From: Hydnum rufescens UP504
Taxonomy: Eukaryota; Basidiomycota; Agaricomycetes; Cantharellales; Hydnaceae
Direction: 5' to 3'
Assembly: GCA_014904985.1 (NCBI GenBank)
Contig: MU129282.1
Location: forward strand, 4,836 to 37,472
Length of the DNA stretch: 32,637 bases
In this document: one piece after another, positions 11,271 through 22,364 of the stretch
How the letters are laid out: each line of letters opens with the position of its first letter
Numbering within the stretch: position 1 is the stretch's first letter
The notes under the pieces: generated by a model
The model's input: the letters and a program-made list of their open reading frames with translations, nothing else
Databases searched by the model: none
Told to the model about the DNA's origin: nothing
Made by a program: the position numbers and the translations under genes

Positions 11271-11385
11271 GTCAGTTTAGGTTTTCCTTAATTTCCCACC
11301 TTCAGGAAATCTAAGCATTCATTCCAGCATCACCTGTCTATCTCTAAGCCCAACATTCAATATCTGGTGTTTCTTTGTTGTCAGT

Positions 11386-11907
11386 GTTGAGATTGATTCC
11401 AAGTGCACAGGAGATTGCTTATCTTGGCTTGTTAAACTAGTGGTCATCATTTGGATTCGAGGTGGGAGGGGTGCAGATCTACCTAATGCACATGACACAG
11501 AGCATACTGCTAGCTCTATCCAGGCTCAAATCAGGGATGATGGTGATTTGCAAGGACATGGTGTATCCAATATTGCAAGCAGACTTGCAGGGATCATTGA
11601 TGAATATACACCATTATAGGCATCATGTGCATACATGTATCAAAGTGATGTCCTCCATGATGTTGGGATCAATCCTTATCTCTGCCAAGCTTTTCCCCTC
11701 AAGTGGAGACCAGAAGCTGGAGGCATAGGTGATGGACTGTACCACCATTGCATGTAATATGTCAAAGTTGAAATATTGGAGATAGACATGAAGCCATACT
11801 GGGTGCTATGCAAAATCTGTGGGGTCCAGGCAACAGTGAAATTTACCCACCCACTTGGTTTAAATGTTGGCAGCTTACTTTATATTGAGGTGGAGGCAGC
11901 AACCTGA
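11386..11907 (+). pseudogene. Decayed protein-coding relic, family not recognised
   Basis: One frame stays protein-like over 174 codons with only two internal stops (TAG at 11617, TAA at 11755) before TGA at 11905. After the second stop it reads YVKVEILEIDMKPYWVLCKI, with further Cys, Trp and Tyr residues nearby, the look of a real but degenerate protein. No start or flanking exons can be fixed. I do not recognise the family. The same bases in another frame give a short GFEVGGV resembling the GTPase G3 region, which I consider weaker (see rejected items). Confidence 0.4.
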
Positions 11908-12640
11908 TTAGATGAATGGGAATATTTTGGTGATAGTGTGGCTGAGCACATTTGTTAGATGAAGGCACCAGGGTAATTATCTATAAGGAATTACCAATTT
12001 CTGTGTCAGCACAGCTGTCAGAGTTCATCCACTTCTCTGGGTAGTTCCAATTTGTTTCTGACTTTGTCCCAGTTCATTCCTGCTTTTGTTTCATTTCCTT
12101 TGCTTCCAGTTTCCTCATGCTTGTTCCTGCTGCTGCTCCTGTTCCTCTCAGCCTTCCCACCCTCATTCACTGTCTGATTTCCTGTTCCTGTTTCCTGCCC
12201 ACTTCTCCTTTCTGTGCCTACCCCCTTGTAACCATCTCTTGTTAAGTGATCACTCCCCTGTAGCATAGGAACCATGTATAAGTAGTCTGAGGATGAGATC
12301 CTGAGACCTTAGCTTTGGTCTCTCAGGATTTCTGCTTCTACTCCAGATTACAGGTTAGCCTTGCTGTACCCTCTGTTCCTTTAATATTAATCTCATGATT
12401 TCCACTTCTACTCTGGACTACAGTTCCAAATGCTCATTGGCATGATCCATGAGTTAAGGACTAGCTCCTTTCTTTCCCACCTAGACCCTTCTGGGGTGCA
12501 GGACTTGTCTCTCCATCATTCTCTCTCTCTCTATGCTCACCTGGGGTAGAAGAGAAAATGTTCAAGCCTCAAAAACCTTGCCTTTCAAGAAATTCATATC
12601 ACACCAGTATTGAACCCTAGAAGAGAAGTGTAACCACTTA
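11908..12640 (+). promoter_or_regulatory. Pyrimidine-rich tract and TATA-like box, probably an LTR fragment
   Basis: A long C/T-rich stretch (about 12050-12235) leads to TATAAG at 12277. After it come two related motifs, CTCAGGATTTCTGCTTCTAC near 12322 and a CTCATGATTTCCACTTCTAC variant near 12390. The same CTCAGGATTCCCACTGCA-type motif pair recurs at 18240-18330, so both places may carry pieces of one LTR family. No clean TG...CA ends or target duplication could be set. The minus-strand open frame at 12018-12275 is the complement of the pyrimidine tract. Confidence 0.35.
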
Positions 12641-13025
12641 CACTAAGGAATCCACATTTTGGCACATGACTTAAGGGCAGGTGATTTAATAGGAGGTTAG
12701 TAAGAGGAGCAATGAGTGAGGCAGTAAAAATAGATGATTAAGAAGATTAGTGAGCATGACTAAAGGGTGACTAAGACAGTTAGTAAGGTGGTTAGTAATC
12801 AGATGAGTCATGCAGGGGTTCTGAAAGGTATAAAGAGAGGGGGGATTTAGTGTAGAAGAGCATCTGAAAGGTGCCCCCTGAGGATCACAGTACTACACAA
12901 GTATCCATTAGTAGAGAGAATAATAGTACCTCAAATAACCCATCAAAACTAATCTGTCCTCATCTCAAACAAATAAAAAACATCTCTCATAACATTTTAA
13001 CTGGTCAAACTAAAGCCCATTAGGT
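12641..13025 (+). promoter_or_regulatory. TATA-box region of an unassigned element
   Basis: Short GATTAGTRAG/GGTTAGTAA-like repeats (12690-12800) are followed by TATAAAG at 12829 and a G-rich run. This resembles the promoter part of a retroelement LTR, but no ends are visible. The stretch has almost no CpG and no open frame worth calling. Confidence 0.25.
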
Positions 13026-13697
13026 CTATGGTTGCCTAAGTTAGGTTCAGGTCAGGTTGTGCCTCATTTGGGCAAAACCTGGACTTAACCATAACCTGAG
13101 TCTCCTTAATTGGCAAAACCTAAACTGAACCTGAATAAAACCTATCTTAGGTTAGGTTCAGGTTTAACCAAGGTTCAAACCTGAAATCATGAGCCCCCTT
13201 CAGACATGAGAAATATCCAAGCTGAACACTGATTTTAACCATAATCCAGAATGAGTCATCAGTTCTGGCAAGTTCCAGAATTATGTAAGCAGGTTCCTTA
13301 GTGGAGAAATATGTTACTTTGAAGTGAAGTTAAACATAAAACCTTGTGCAAAGTTTATATTGACTATACATAGTCTATGTATAGTCAATATAAACTTTGC
13401 ACAAGGTTTTATGTTTAACTTCACTTCAAAGTAACATATTTTTCCACTAAGGAACCTGCTTACATAATTCTGGAACTTGCCAGAATTGATGACTCATTCT
13501 GGATTATGGTTAAAATCAGTGTTCAGCTTATTTCTCATGTCTGAAGGGGCTCATGATTTTAGGTTTGAACCTTGGTTAAACCTGAACCTAACCTGAACCT
13601 GAAAACATGGGGGCCCAAAACCTGAACCTGACCACAGGTTAGGTTCAGGTTTGAACTCAGGATTCCATGGTTTGCAACCTAACTTAAGCAACCATAG
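13026..13697. mobile_element. Fold-back (MITE-like) element, copy 1
   Basis: This is a near-complete inverted repeat of about 670 bp. It starts CTATGGTTGCCTAAGTTAGG and ends with the complement, CCTAACTTAAGCAACCATAG. The centre is an exact 12-base match around a single T at 13374 (GACTATACATAG / CTATGTATAGTC). Both arms contain repeated AGGTTCAGGTT motifs toward the outside and a well-conserved inner 150-200 bases. No coding frame is present, so it would have needed transposase from elsewhere. A target-site duplication could not be identified. Confidence 0.8.
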
Positions 13698-14414
13698 TCT
13701 CTTCTATAATTGGTGGTCCTTACAGGGGCATACAATTTTGATCAATTTTGTGCATTTAAATCAATTCTAAATCAACAAAATAAATATGGCTACAGTTCAA
13801 ACCCCTTGATTGATGCAAACCAGTCAGCCATAATTGCATATCTAGTTAGGCCCTTTTGCCTTGCTTTTATTCAATCTAAGAGTGGGTTTTAGGTGGGGGC
13901 CCCTGGGGCCCACTGGGTGATTTCACAGCATGAGACAAGGGGCTCCAGGGGCCCCTGGCTCTGAACTTAGCTTCTGGCATCAGCCCATGTATGAGACCAG
14001 AGGTTCAAGGCCTCATATGAGACCAGTCAGAGTAGGTACCTTCAATCAATATTGATTTGGGTGGACCTAATTACAAGGTTATATTATGTGTGAGTTAATA
14101 AAATGGAAAGTATGCAAAGGGGGGGGGGGTTGGAATGACAAAAGGAAAGGATTATTGAATGAATGGGAGGAATTATTGTAGAGAATTAGTGAAGGCACAC
14201 AACAGCACAGGTGATACACAGGGTTGCTCTGTTGCTGCCCTGGATTCTCCCATAGAGTTGACTGAAACACCTGCATCTTACACATGGTAGACTGTATCAT
14301 TTCCCCAATCAATGATCAAGGCAACATCATTATCTCCACCTTGATTGGGCAGTCATTTCCTTTGTAGAACTGAGCCACCAGGAATCTCCACTGGGATGCA
14401 TCCCATTGCTTGTT
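13698..14414. other. Stretch without a supported gene
   Basis: AT-rich, nearly CpG-free sequence. It contains a run of ten G (about 14121-14130) and a GGGGCCC-rich patch near 13897-13955. A 60-codon plus-strand frame at 13710-13892 has no recognisable features. Confidence 0.4.
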
Positions 14415-14420
14415 TGTATG

Positions 14421-15998
14421 TCATGGATGTGGGGCAGGGCATTCACTCTCAAGAGGCCATCCAATGATATTTGGATCAAGCTGCTGGTGCAGTACCTTCA
14501 CAAAAAGCTCATCAAGTGATTTTTGAAGATTGAAGCCACCCTCAATCAAGCTCTCAATCTTGGGGGAGCTGTGGATGATGGCATTCTGGGCATGTGCTGC
14601 ATGTGCATTGGGACATCTACACACCAGGATCATGATAGTGTGAATATCAAAGTTAGACATGTGTCCCATCTTGCCCTTGAAGTGCTTCTTTTGTTGACTC
14701 ATGAACTTGGCCACCTTAGTGCCACTGGTGAGTTTGACATCATTCTCCACCCTTGAGGATTGAGCAACAGTATGGAGTTCATCCAGCCAATTTTTGAGGG
14801 CCTGAGAGTCACCATGGAATGATTCCTTTTCTTTGATATATGCATCTGTGAGCTCAGTGTGGGAGACTGAGACCAATGGAGTAGTGAATTAGTACATTAG
14901 TTATACACCAAAAACTTTGGGGTCTTATGTTTAGGAAGTCCATCCATCTTTTGTTTCATAGCATACCCATTGAATGGATTGGCTGATCACCTGAGGGGCA
15001 CAACCATGCTGAGGTTTGCCAAATGTTGGAGTTGGTGAAGTGGACAATGGGACTTGTCCACCAACCCCTTCAGAGCATCATTAAAGGCATTTCAGAGTGT
15101 TGCCACAGAGTCACAAAGGTCATTAGGAATTGGACCTCTGTTATGTGGCTCTCATGGCAGTTCAGGTGCATCTGCATGGTTTGTGTTGGTCTCATCATCT
15201 GCCCAATTACAATCCACATTGTCATCAATGTCACTGCTACCACCATCCCAGAGTCAGACTGAGGGCTGTTGATGCTGGTTTTGCTGCAGTCCTGCATTTG
15301 GCCACTGGAAATCATCCCAACCCTGGAAACTTGGGCACCAATGGTGCCTGTGCTGTTGGAGCTGCTGGCTGTGGCAAGTCCAAGGCATTCATTGGAGATG
15401 GCCCAGATGGAACAAGTGGGCATGTATGAAGTGCCTTCAGCAGCTTTGAGATCTTGATCTCAGACTGCTCTAAGTTGAGACCTCACTTGTCTGCAAAGAA
15501 TGCTAGCCCTTTGATGATGCCAAGAGTGCCACAAGGACCTTGTCTCATCTCCTCCACAAAGCAGGATATGGACACTGCTTGGAAGACATGATTCAGAGTG
15601 CAGTCAATGTACTCAGAATCATCACGGTGATCTGCCCCTTCATTGGTTAAGGCCAGTAAAATGTCATTGAGGGCATCAGCATCCCAGACATTAAGGAAGT
15701 CACCAGGGCATGCCACAAGGATGCCAGGGTGTAGGTGGTGCACTGACTTGGGCATAATCAAGGATCTTGCAAGGATTAGAGATCCCTCAAGCCTCTTCCA
15801 GCAGAGTGCTGGGTGTGTCAGATACTGGTGAAGGAGGGTGAGTCTCATTGGGTGAAAGATCAATGAGTTCTGATCCAGTAATATTGGGATCTGAAAGATG
15901 ATGGTGGGGTGAGAGGGCTCTAGGGTGCTCAATCTGCCTAGGAGGGATCCTGACATAGGGGTGAAGTCCACATATGGCAGAGGATTTTGGACCAACAA
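14421..15998 (-). pseudogene. Decayed multi-exon gene relic, family not recognised
   Basis: Three protein-like blocks lie in order on the minus strand. The first is 15998-15483 (171 codons, ending in an FVEEM...GTLGIIKGLAFFADK region). The second is about 15260-15000 and reads acidic, protein-like sequence (DIDDNVDCNWADDE) interrupted by two TGA codons where CGA or CAA would fit. The third is 14876-14421 (up to 151 codons, with KNWLDELHTVAQ and a Cys/His-rich MILVCRCPNAHAAHAQNA), preceded by an acceptor-like GGTCTCAG. The blocks could be exons of one gene. Loss of CpG and TGA-type stops fit methylation-driven decay. No family is recognised. Confidence 0.4.
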
Positions 15999-16841
15999 TG
16001 CAATAGTTTGATTTCACTTGCTTTCCACCCAGAGGTCCAGACTTGTTTGACTACAGGGAATGCATAAGACAAAGATAATAAATTAGAACCTGAAAAAAAT
16101 CCATACCTTGGGCAACTCATCATCATTTGAGCTGGTGTGCCCATCAGAAGACTTTGAAATAGCCAAGCATTTGGCAGCAGAATGTCTTAACAACTTTGAT
16201 TTTTTAGGAGCATTCTGTTGAAAGATGTGGGTGGCAGGTGCCAAATCCATTATACAGTAGCTAAGTACTGATCAGAATTGGCTGCAGACCCAATCCACTG
16301 ACACTCCCACTTGCAGCAATAATGATCAGGTGGGGGTGTACCAAATAGGACAGGGGAAGGGAGGGGGGGAACAAGATCAAAGGATAGAATAAAAGGGGGG
16401 GTAGACACAACAGGTCTAAATTAGGGGCAGGGTGAGAGAGAAAAGAATATGCTCCCACTGAAGCAGAAATAGGTCAAAGGAATGAAAATGAAAATTCCTC
16501 CCACATGAGCAAGAAAAACAGCAAATGAGAACTCCCACTGGAGCAAATGAGTTTGAAGGGACAAGACAAAAAAGGAAAAGCAGGAGAGAAGACAGGCAGG
16601 AATTATACTCCCACTCAGGTAAAGACTCAAGTACCATAGATTAATAAACCCCCAACAGTAGCAAGTACCATGAGCAGAGTCCTCCAAAACTCCCTTGCAT
16701 GAACTGATAATTGTAAACAGTGGTGGATGTCTTGACAATGTCATGTACCATGAGCTGGATATCTGAATCCCTTCACACACACTGATATTGACAAGCAGGA
16801 TCCATGGCAATCCCCTCACCCAAGTGCTGTCTCCATCCCAC
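15999..16841. other. Purine-rich stretch without a supported gene
   Basis: The plus strand is strongly A/G-rich between about 16340 and 16620, with runs of G (16362-16370, 16394-16401) and recurring CTCCCACT motifs about every 55-70 bases (near 16451, 16496, 16530, 16607). Minus-strand open frames here are the pyrimidine complement and look like low-complexity artefacts. Confidence 0.4.
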
Positions 16842-17437
16842 CTATAGTTGTCAAAGTCAGGTTCAGGTCAGGTTTTGCCCCATTTGGGCAAAACCTGAAC
16901 TTAACCAAAACCTGAATATCCTCAATTGGAAAAACCTGAACCTAACCTGAAGAAAACCTATGTTAGGTTAGGTTCAGGTTAGGTTCAGGTTTAACCCAGG
17001 TCCAACCTGAAATCATGAGCCCCATCAGACATGAGAAATATCTGAGCTGAACACTAATTTCAACCATAATCCAGAATGAGTTATCAATTCTGGCAAGTTC
17101 CAGAATTATGTAACCAGGTTGCTTGGTGGGGAAATATATTACTTTGAAGTGAAGGCAAACATAGAACCTCATGCAAAGTTTATATTGACTATACATAATT
17201 TATGTATCAATATAAACTTTGGATGAGGTTTTATGTTTAACTTCACCTCAAAGTAACATGTTTCTCCACCAAGGAACCTGCTCACATAATTCTGGAACTT
17301 GCCAGTATTGATGACTCATTCTGGATTATGGTTAAAATTAGTGTTCAGCTCAGATATTTCTCATGTCTGAAGGGGCTCATGATTTCAGGTTTGAACCTGG
17401 GTTAAACCTGAACCTGAAACAGGCTGGTCAACCATAT
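16842..17437. mobile_element. Fold-back (MITE-like) element, copy 2
   Basis: This is a second copy of the 13026-13697 family, same design and similar inner sequence. It starts CTATAGTTGTCAAAGTCAGG and ends CAACCATA. Its arms match across a centre at about 17199 (ATACATA ATT TATGTAT). The inner stem (TTTATATTGACTATACATA and GTTACTTTGAAGTGAA-type segments) is shared with copy 1, while the outer arms differ in length. The two copies are diverged at many CpG-type positions, so they are not recent duplicates. Confidence 0.78.
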
Positions 17438-17532
17438 TTCCTACCTATGATAGGTATCATATATCAGGCAATATTTGATACCTAGTTAGGTCTAGCAACA
17501 ATGGGGTGCCAACTGGTATTCAATGCTGGAAA

Positions 17533-18075
17533 ATGAGTGTAAATGGGGCCCCATTGCACCCCAATGAGCCCTTGATGCTCTTTCATATTTTCCACACCAC
17601 TTGGGGCCCACTACACAATGTCAGGATCAAATTGACATTTGCTTCCACCTGTGGACCTACCCATCAGAGTATCATTCTTCATCAACTCTATCATATGGCA
17701 CCTACTTCTTCAAATGCTCTCATCTCCTCTCTCCCTCCATTCAGTAAGGGGGTTATTGTCATCCTTGCCATTGTTGGCATTTCTCTTATTATTATTGACC
17801 TCATACTATTGGGCCTTGACCAGCAGGCTATGGGTTGGGTAGTCAACCAGTGGCAGCATTGGAACCCTTGTCAGCACCCATCATTCCCTTGCTCCCCATG
17901 TGAGTCCATGCAGTTGCCAATCCAGACTCCTCCTCCTCCTCCTCCTCCACCCCCAGTCCCTGAATCTGCACCACCTGTCTCAATCCCTACTCCTTCAGCA
18001 TCACTATGGTTCTTTGACACCTTGGACACCTTTGGAGTACCCAGGCATACACTGCCTGGGAAGTATATATGCTAA
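17533..18075 (+). CDS. Hypothetical protein with one membrane segment and a proline run
   Basis: The frame is open from 17506; the first usable ATG is 17533. It encodes about 180 residues: a neutral N-terminal region, a hydrophobic segment of about 23 residues (VIVILAIVGISLIIIDLILL) that would span a membrane, and a C-terminal run of nine prolines encoded by a TCC microsatellite (about 17928-17952). The frame ends at TGCTAAG, just before AAGGGGGA, which resembles a polypurine tract, so it could be the 3' coding end of a retroelement. No family is recognised, and absence of CpG makes a decayed gene possible. Confidence 0.3.
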   Translation: MSVNGAPLHPNEPLMLFHIFHTTWGPLHNVRIKLTFASTCGPTHQSIILHQLYHMAPTSSNALISSLPPFSKGVIVILAIVGISLIIIDLILLGLDQQAMGWVVNQWQHWNPCQHPSFPCSPCESMQLPIQTPPPPPPPPPVPESAPPVSIPTPSASLWFFDTLDTFGVPRHTLPGKYIC

Positions 18076-18385
18076 GGGGGATGCATATGGAAGTTAGGGC
18101 ATAGCCATGTGGAGGTGTGCACAGGATTCATAACACAGCTGCATCAGCTTAGTGAGGCTTAGTGATTATGGCTGTGGAGGCTGTGTGCAGGAAGTAGTAC
18201 TTATAGCCCTTCACAGTTGGGGGATCACCAGTTTCAATCTCTCAGGATTCCCACTGCAGTAGATGTGAGACTTATGTGTCCCTTGTTGTGTGGTGTATAC
18301 TCAGGATTCCCACTGCAATAGCATGTGGTTAATCAATCTCTTTCCTCTTTCTGTTTGTGGCTTTGACAGCAGTGTTTCCCTGACA
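18070..18385 (+). mobile_element. Possible LTR following a polypurine tract
   Basis: AAGGGGGA at about 18073-18080 is followed by TGCATATGG and, about 300 bases later, TTTCCCTGACA. Inside are two CTCAGGATTCCCACTGCA motifs (18241 and 18300) like those near 12320-12400. This fits a polypurine tract plus 3' LTR, but the ends do not show matching terminal inverted repeats. Confidence 0.3.
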
Positions 18386-18429
18386 CATGCCTAGACATGC
18401 CTAGACATGTCTAGAACATGCACAGGAGC

Positions 18430-18752
18430 AACCATAACTATTGATTTAGACAGCATTAAACTCCATGAGACACCTAATGATGTTGTCCAAGCAGTTGCCT
18501 TTGTTTTGATTTGGACACTAGTAGACACACATCTGCAATGGTCCCACAATTATTGATCTAGACACCATTAGACATCTCTTAGTACTGCAACCTGAGCAAG
18601 TGCCTTTATATCAAAATGTTTGATTTAGACACCATTAGACACCACCTAATGATGTCACCTGAGCAGGGGCCCTTATGTCAAAAAGTTTGATTTAGACATT
18701 ACTGTGCACACATTTACAAGAGTACTGCAAGTGTTGAATTAGACACCATTAG
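18430..18752 (+). repeat. Degenerate short tandem repeat around GATTTAGACACCATTAGACA
   Basis: About six imperfect copies of a roughly 60-75-base unit. The core is a TTTAGACACCATTAGACACC-like motif followed by CCTAATGATGTCACCTGAGCA and TTTATGTCAAAA-like segments. It is preceded by three CATGCCTAGA-type short repeats at 18386-18422. No function is suggested. Confidence 0.6.
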
Positions 18753-19216
18753 TGTTAAGGGTTGTACTCAAGATGAGAGGAACAGTTACATAATTGAGTT
18801 GAATACAAGGAATAGCCCTTAAGGTGATTGATGAGAGAGTTATGAAGTGAGGATTATGTAAGGTCATGAGAGATGAGTATGTATGAGGAAGACTGGCTTC
18901 TTGAGAGTTTAATATGCAAAGACTTAAAGATGAGAGTTGCCAGTGATAACTGAGATCATGAGAGGAAAGTTCAATTGGTTGACAATATATTCTTGATTTT
19001 CTAAAGAGCATGTGTACATCAAATAACTACTTATACTTCTAGAGATCAAAAGGGTTTGTGAATAAAGGGATAAGTTTGAATAATGAAGGGGATGTATATA
19101 ATAGGAAGTGCTAATAAAGGAAGGTATAATGGCAGTAAAGGGGAAGGTCACATGATGGCACAATAAATCTGGTTATTCTCTGTACATAATTGAGGTTATG
19201 AGTATCACTCATAACA
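18753..19216 (-). mobile_element. LTR of a minus-oriented retroelement (464 bp)
   Basis: It begins TGTTAAGGGTTGTACTC and ends GTATCACTCATAACA, so it has the TGTTA...TAACA ends of an LTR. On the minus strand it is directly preceded by AAAGGGGGGGGTAC (complement of 19217-19230), a good polypurine tract, so this should be the 3' LTR of an element running toward lower coordinates. The internal region to the right is not recognisable. Open frames inside are not genes. Confidence 0.65.
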
Positions 19217-19366
19217 GTACCCCCCCTTTGAGTGTGAAGCCCTCAAAGTGCATAACTCAAGGTTTACAAGGTTGGGAGTTTTGGCAGTTTTGGCAGTTGC
19301 TGTGACAGTTTCTATAGAGAACAGGTTTGTTGCAGCTGCTTCTGATTCTGTACCACCATCATTGAT

Positions 19367-19474
19367 ATGGCAGATGAAGCCATCCTTGCTTTGATCAAGA
19401 TGAACATGGTGATGGAGATTCTCCTGACTGAGGAGGCAGTTGTGACCACAAAGGTTGAGTTGGTGAAGTGGGAG
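19367..19474 (+). pseudogene. Exon-like fragment ending at a donor site
   Basis: A 36-codon open segment starts MADEAILALIKMNMVMEILL and ends VELVKWE directly before GTGAGT at 19475. The composition is helical and protein-like. No matching downstream exon is visible; the hairpin-unit block begins about 80 bases later. A comparable exon-donor fragment lies at 22966-23115 on the other side of that block. Confidence 0.3.
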
Positions 19475-20089
19475 GTGAGTGGAGATGAAAATTTTTTGGT
19501 TTTTCTGCTATTTTTGTTTTGCTGATTTATGGTAAAGCAGCAGGTGCATTTTCAGGGTCAAATTAGGCTATTGCATGGGGTTTCAAAACCTGCGGGTTTT
19601 GGCTCCATGGGGTGGGAGTGTTAATGTGGACCCTTGGCCAAAACCTGCCAAGAACCTGCCATCCCTGGGGATATGGAGGTGGGTTTAAATATCTGAGGCC
19701 TATGGTTGGGGTTATTTGCTTCCCTCACTTTCCTATTTCACTGACCCTTTGTGATTACTATATTATTATTTATTATTATATATACATTGTATAACAGGTT
19801 CACTGCATTTGTCAGGTTGGGTATAAGTCCCTTGAATAACATGTCAGTAAAGGAAAAAAAATTCAAAGGTAACACCCAAAGAGCAGCTGATGCTGCTCTT
19901 TTGGTGTCATCATACACCCATAATCAAAAAAACTGACCTAATATTGCCACACACCTGCTTTGGCAGATGTGTGGCACATATTTGTTTCATAGTTGTGTAA
20001 AATCAAGGGTCAGGGGATAGAGGTGGCTGTGTGCTCCTGTGTTTTGTCCTGAGCATTGTCTGTATATTTGTTGGGTTGGGTATAAGTCC

Positions 20090-20198
20090 CTAGAATAATA
20101 ATATGTCAGTAAAAGAAAAAAAATTCAAAGGTAATGCCAAAAGAGCAGCTGGTGCTGCTCTTTTGGCATCATTGTACCCCCTGTAATCAAAGAAACTC
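20090..20198 (-). other. Hairpin-bearing intron-like interval (left half example)
   Basis: On the minus strand: an exon-end CTATCAG, donor GTGAGT (20198-20193), hairpin type a, then TTTTACTGACATA as a branch-site match, then TTATTCTAG with the acceptor G at 20090. The length is 109 nt. The type b hairpin lies immediately upstream of the donor, in exon position. The unit at 20397 has the same arrangement (GTGAGT donor), and the one at 20925 has GTAAGT. Confidence 0.55.
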
Positions 20199-20867
20199 AC
20201 CTGATAGTGCCACACACCTGCTTTGGTGGGTGTGTGGCATGTATTTGTTTTGTTGTTGCATAAAATTGAGGGTCAGGGGATAGAGGTGGTTGCATGCTCC
20301 TGTGTTTTGTCCGGGGTGTTGTCTGTACATTTGTCAGGTTGGGTATAAGTCCCTAGAATGATAATATGTCAGTAAAAGAAAAAAATTCAAAGGTAACACC
20401 AAAAGAGCAGCAGGTGCTGCTCTTTTGGCATTGTTGTACCCCCTGTAATTGAAGAAACTCACCTGATAGTGCCACACACCTGCTTTGGCAGGTGTGTGGC
20501 ATGTATTTGTTTTGTTGTTGTGTAAAATTGAGGGTTGGGGGATAGAGGTGGCTGCATGCTCCCATGTTTTGTCCTGGGCATTGTCTGTACATTCATTGGG
20601 TTGGGTATAAGTCCCTAGAATAATAATATGTCAGTAAAAGAAAAAAAATTCAAAGGTAACACCAAAAGAGCAGCTGGTGCTGCTCTTTTGGCATCAGTGT
20701 ACAACCCATAATTTAAAAAACTGACCAAATATTGCCACACACCCACTTCAGTGGGTGTGTGGCATACTTGATTTGTCATTCTAGGGCTGGGGATATGCAA
20801 GGTTGAGGTCCTGGGTGGCTGCATGCACCCCTGTATTTCGCCCTGGGCCTTGTCTGCATAATTTGGC

Positions 20868-21490
20868 GGAGGGAGAAAGGATCTAAAATAATGAATTTGT
20901 TAGTTAAAAAAACAACACAAGCAACACCAAAAGAGCAGCTGTTGCTGCTCTTTTGGCATTGTCATATGCCCCAGGTGAAAAACTTACCTAATAGTGCCAC
21001 ACACCCACTGGGGTGGGTGTGTGGCACTGTCTCGTGCTTGCTTTGGGTGGCCTTAGTAGAGTAGATGAGATGCCACTCAACTCCAGTGATTGCTGGTCTC
21101 AAAAAAGCACCCAAGAATGGGCAATACAAGGCTCACATAAATGAATAATAGATACCTACACACAGAATAATATTTGTCTATTATTCTGTGTGTAGGTATC
21201 TATTATTCATTTATGTGAGCCTTGTATTGCCCATACTTGGGCACTTTTTCAAGACCAGCAATTGCTGGAGTTGAGTGGCATCTCATCTACTCTACTAAGG
21301 CCACCTGAAGCAAGCATGAGATGGTGCTGCACACCCACCCCAGTGGGTGTGTGGCACTATTAGGTAAGTTTTTTCATCTGGGGTGTATGATGATGCCAAA
21401 AGAGCAGCAATAGCTGCTCTTTTGGCATTGCTTGTTTTGTTTTTTTCAACTAACAAATTCATTATTCTAGGTCCTTTCTCCCTCCATGAA
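20868..21490. repeat. Central near-perfect palindrome, polarity switch point
   Basis: This inverted repeat of about 620 bp has a six-base loop at 21173-21178 between CACAGAATAATA and TATTATTCTGTG. The arms include a type a and a type b hairpin each and extend to the GGAGGGAGAAAGGA / TCCTTTCTCCCTCC segments. The arms are much more alike than neighbouring units are to each other, which points to a recent inversion-duplication or to gene conversion between arms. Confidence 0.8.
21364..21470 (+). other. Hairpin-bearing intron-like interval (right half, first unit)
   Basis: Plus strand: CTATTAG, donor GTAAGT (21364-21369), hairpin type a (21392-21428), TCAACTAAC branch-like site, ATTATTCTAG acceptor ending at 21470. 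The length is 107 nt. It is the mirror copy of the leftmost-of-centre minus-strand unit across 21,175. Confidence 0.55.
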
Positions 21491-22090
21491 ACCCCACCCA
21501 AGGAATGCACAGACATGGCCCAGGGAAAAATATGGCAGCACAAAGCCACCCAGACCCCAACCCCTGAGTGCCAGGCCCTGAACACAATGATCAATGCAAT
21601 CTTGTACCACACACCCACCAAAGCAGGTGTGTGGTAATATCAGGTGTGTCTAATCCCACCAGTGCCAAAGGAGCAGCAGAAGCTGCTCTTTTGGCACCTC
21701 TGTTTTCTTCGTTTTTTCACTAATGTCTTATTATTTGTTCTTCTAGGTCCTTTCCCTCTGTGAAAACCTGCCCAATGAGGTCACAGATGAGCTCTCAGTA
21801 TGAATGTAATGCACAACCACCCAAGCCCTGAGTGTCCAGCCCCTGAACATGCCAAAAGAGCAGCAGAAGCTGCTCTTTTGGCACTGTCTTTGTTTTTTAT
21901 TATTACTAATGTATTATTTACTGATCTAGGTACCTTCACCCTACACAAATCCCCCCTGCACAAAAAACAGATGTATGCAGCCACCCACCACCCAGCCCAA
22001 GAACCCAGCACCCAAACACCCACAATCTCCATGTCAATGGTTAATATATGGTACCACACACCCACTGTGGTGGGTGTGTGGTAATACCTG

Positions 22091-22199
22091 GTAAGTTCTC
22101 AATTACAGGACATATGACAGTGCCAAAACAGCAGCAGAAGCTGCTCTTTTGGCACTCCTCTGTTTTTTATTATTATTAATGTATTATTTACTGATATAG
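22091..22199 (+). other. Hairpin-bearing intron-like interval (right half)
   Basis: Donor GTAAGT at 22091, hairpin type a at 22119-22156 (one mismatch, CAAAACAGC against GCTCTTTTG), TTTACTGAT branch match, ATATAG acceptor ending at 22199. The length is 109 nt. The type b hairpin (CCACACACCCACTGTGG with complement) lies just upstream, at 22051-22083. Confidence 0.55.
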
Positions 22200-22364
22200 G
22201 TACCTTCACCCTGTGCAAAAACTCCCCCACACAAAAAATGGATGTGTGCAGCCACCCACCACCCAACCCAAGAACCCCCCAGCACCCAAACACCTGCAAC
22301 CTACATGTTGACAGTTAATATATGGTACCACACCCCCACTGTGGCAGGTGTGTGATAATGCCTG

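Noticed and set aside
11445..11490. GTPase G3-like match (GFEVGGV) that would mark another gene C exon
   Set aside because: About 21 of 26 bases match gene B, but a different frame over the same bases is protein-like for 170 codons, so chance similarity is more likely.
13026..13697. Telomere-like or interstitial telomeric repeat because of AGGTTCAGGTT motifs
   Set aside because: The motif is not TTAGGG, is short and irregular, and is part of the arms of the fold-back element.
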